From NCBI GenBank assembly GCA_002784145.1, contig PFKE01000064.1, positions 1-64,000 on the forward strand: a DNA stretch of 64,000 nucleotides, written 5' to 3'. Shown here piece by piece: positions 63,711-64,000 of the stretch. How positions within the stretch are numbered: position 1 is the first letter of the stretch; each line of letters starts with the position of its first letter. The translations under genes and the position numbers were made by a program. This DNA comes from Flavobacteriaceae bacterium CG_4_10_14_3_um_filter_33_47 (GTDB lineage: Bacteria > Bacteroidota > Bacteroidia > Flavobacteriales > Flavobacteriaceae). Under the pieces are notes generated by a model, which was given only the letters and a program-made list of their open reading frames with translations, did no database searches and had not been told where the DNA came from.

Positions 63711-64000
63711 TTAGCCTGCAAAATGCACTTCTAGTTCTTTTAAGGTTGCTGCGTTAGTTGCAAGGTCTTTAATGATGTCTCCTTTTTCAAGCACCACAAT
63801 GCGTTCGCAAACATCGGTAACGTGCATTAAATCATGACTAGAAATAAGCACCGTAACGCCTTTTGTTTCGGCCAGATTTTTAATGATTTGTTTTAATCTA
63901 ATCTGTGTTGTTGGGTCTAAATTAGCAAAAGGTTCGTCTAAAACAATAACTTCTGGATTACCTATTAAAGCTGCTACAATACCTACTTTTTTTTGGTTTC
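63711..64000 (-). CDS. ABC transporter ATP-binding protein, C-terminal part
   Basis: The 3' portion of a gene that begins beyond the right edge. Reading the minus strand gives QKKVGIVAALIGNPEV, then Walker B VIVLDEPFANLDP with D-loop, the switch His in VLISSHDLMHV, and an end KDLATNAATLKELEVHFAG before TAA at 63711-63713. The signature LSGG motif must lie just outside. It is a typical ABC ATPase of an export system; partners are not visible. Confidence 0.85.
   Translation of the reverse strand, partial: NQKKVGIVAALIGNPEVIVLDEPFANLDPTTQIRLKQIIKNLAETKGVTVLISSHDLMHVTDVCERIVVLEKGDIIKDLATNAATLKELEVHFAG

Overview
This window looks like chromosomal DNA of a marine-type Flavobacteriaceae species (phylum Bacteroidota). 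The grounds are AT-rich sequence, start codons without Shine-Dalgarno tracts, several TAnnTTTG -7 promoter elements, the Bat (aerotolerance) gene cluster, a SprE-like gliding and type IX secretion lipoprotein, an IPExxxVDY-family protein, an F-type ATPase operon without atpD/atpC, and an unusual 632-residue PurF-like amidotransferase. Almost all of it is ordinary core genome. I saw no tRNA, rRNA, CRISPR array, prophage or intact insertion sequence.

Layout. 1-9 kb: a lipoprotein, gpsA, a PspC-DUF2339 membrane protein with a DUF3999 partner, pheS and cvpA. 9-19.4 kb: carbonic anhydrase, then the minus-strand operon moxR, DUF58, a BatD-like protein, batA, batB, batC, batD, batE. This operon carries a broken four-helix-bundle gene between batC and batD. 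19.6-31 kb: single metabolic genes (SDR, ALDH7-like dehydrogenase, isoaspartyl peptidase, dinB, pyk and others). 31-34.7 kb: acpP, fabF and rnc facing purN and a viroplasmin-type RNase H. 34.8-38.8 kb: PfkB kinase, the PurF-like enzyme, a gene-free 476-bp stretch with two near-identical putative small-RNA units, and superoxide dismutase. 38.9-51.5 kb: an AddA-like helicase-nuclease, kbl, an OmpA-type porin, an AddB-like nuclease and lipid-related genes. 51.5-54.9 kb: an AraC regulator, two paralogous secreted proteins with duplicated promoters and a third, gene-less copy of that promoter. 54.9-64 kb: the atp operon atpZ, DUF6168, atpB, E, F, H, A, G, preceded by bactofilin and a SprE-like gene. 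An ABC ATPase is cut by the window end.

The most interesting signals are non-coding. First, a tandem pair of about 75-nt units (37855-37929 and 38063-38137), each with a -7 element at the same offset and an intrinsic terminator, preceded by four 20-bp-phased repeats. Second, 7-bp-periodic arrays at several gene junctions, including the flanks of the four-helix-bundle pseudogene. Third, three homologous promoters around 52.5-54.6 kb, the last of which drives no visible gene. Fourth, a terminator-like hairpin just inside rnc, behind a TTG start. Functions given for these are inference from sequence alone.
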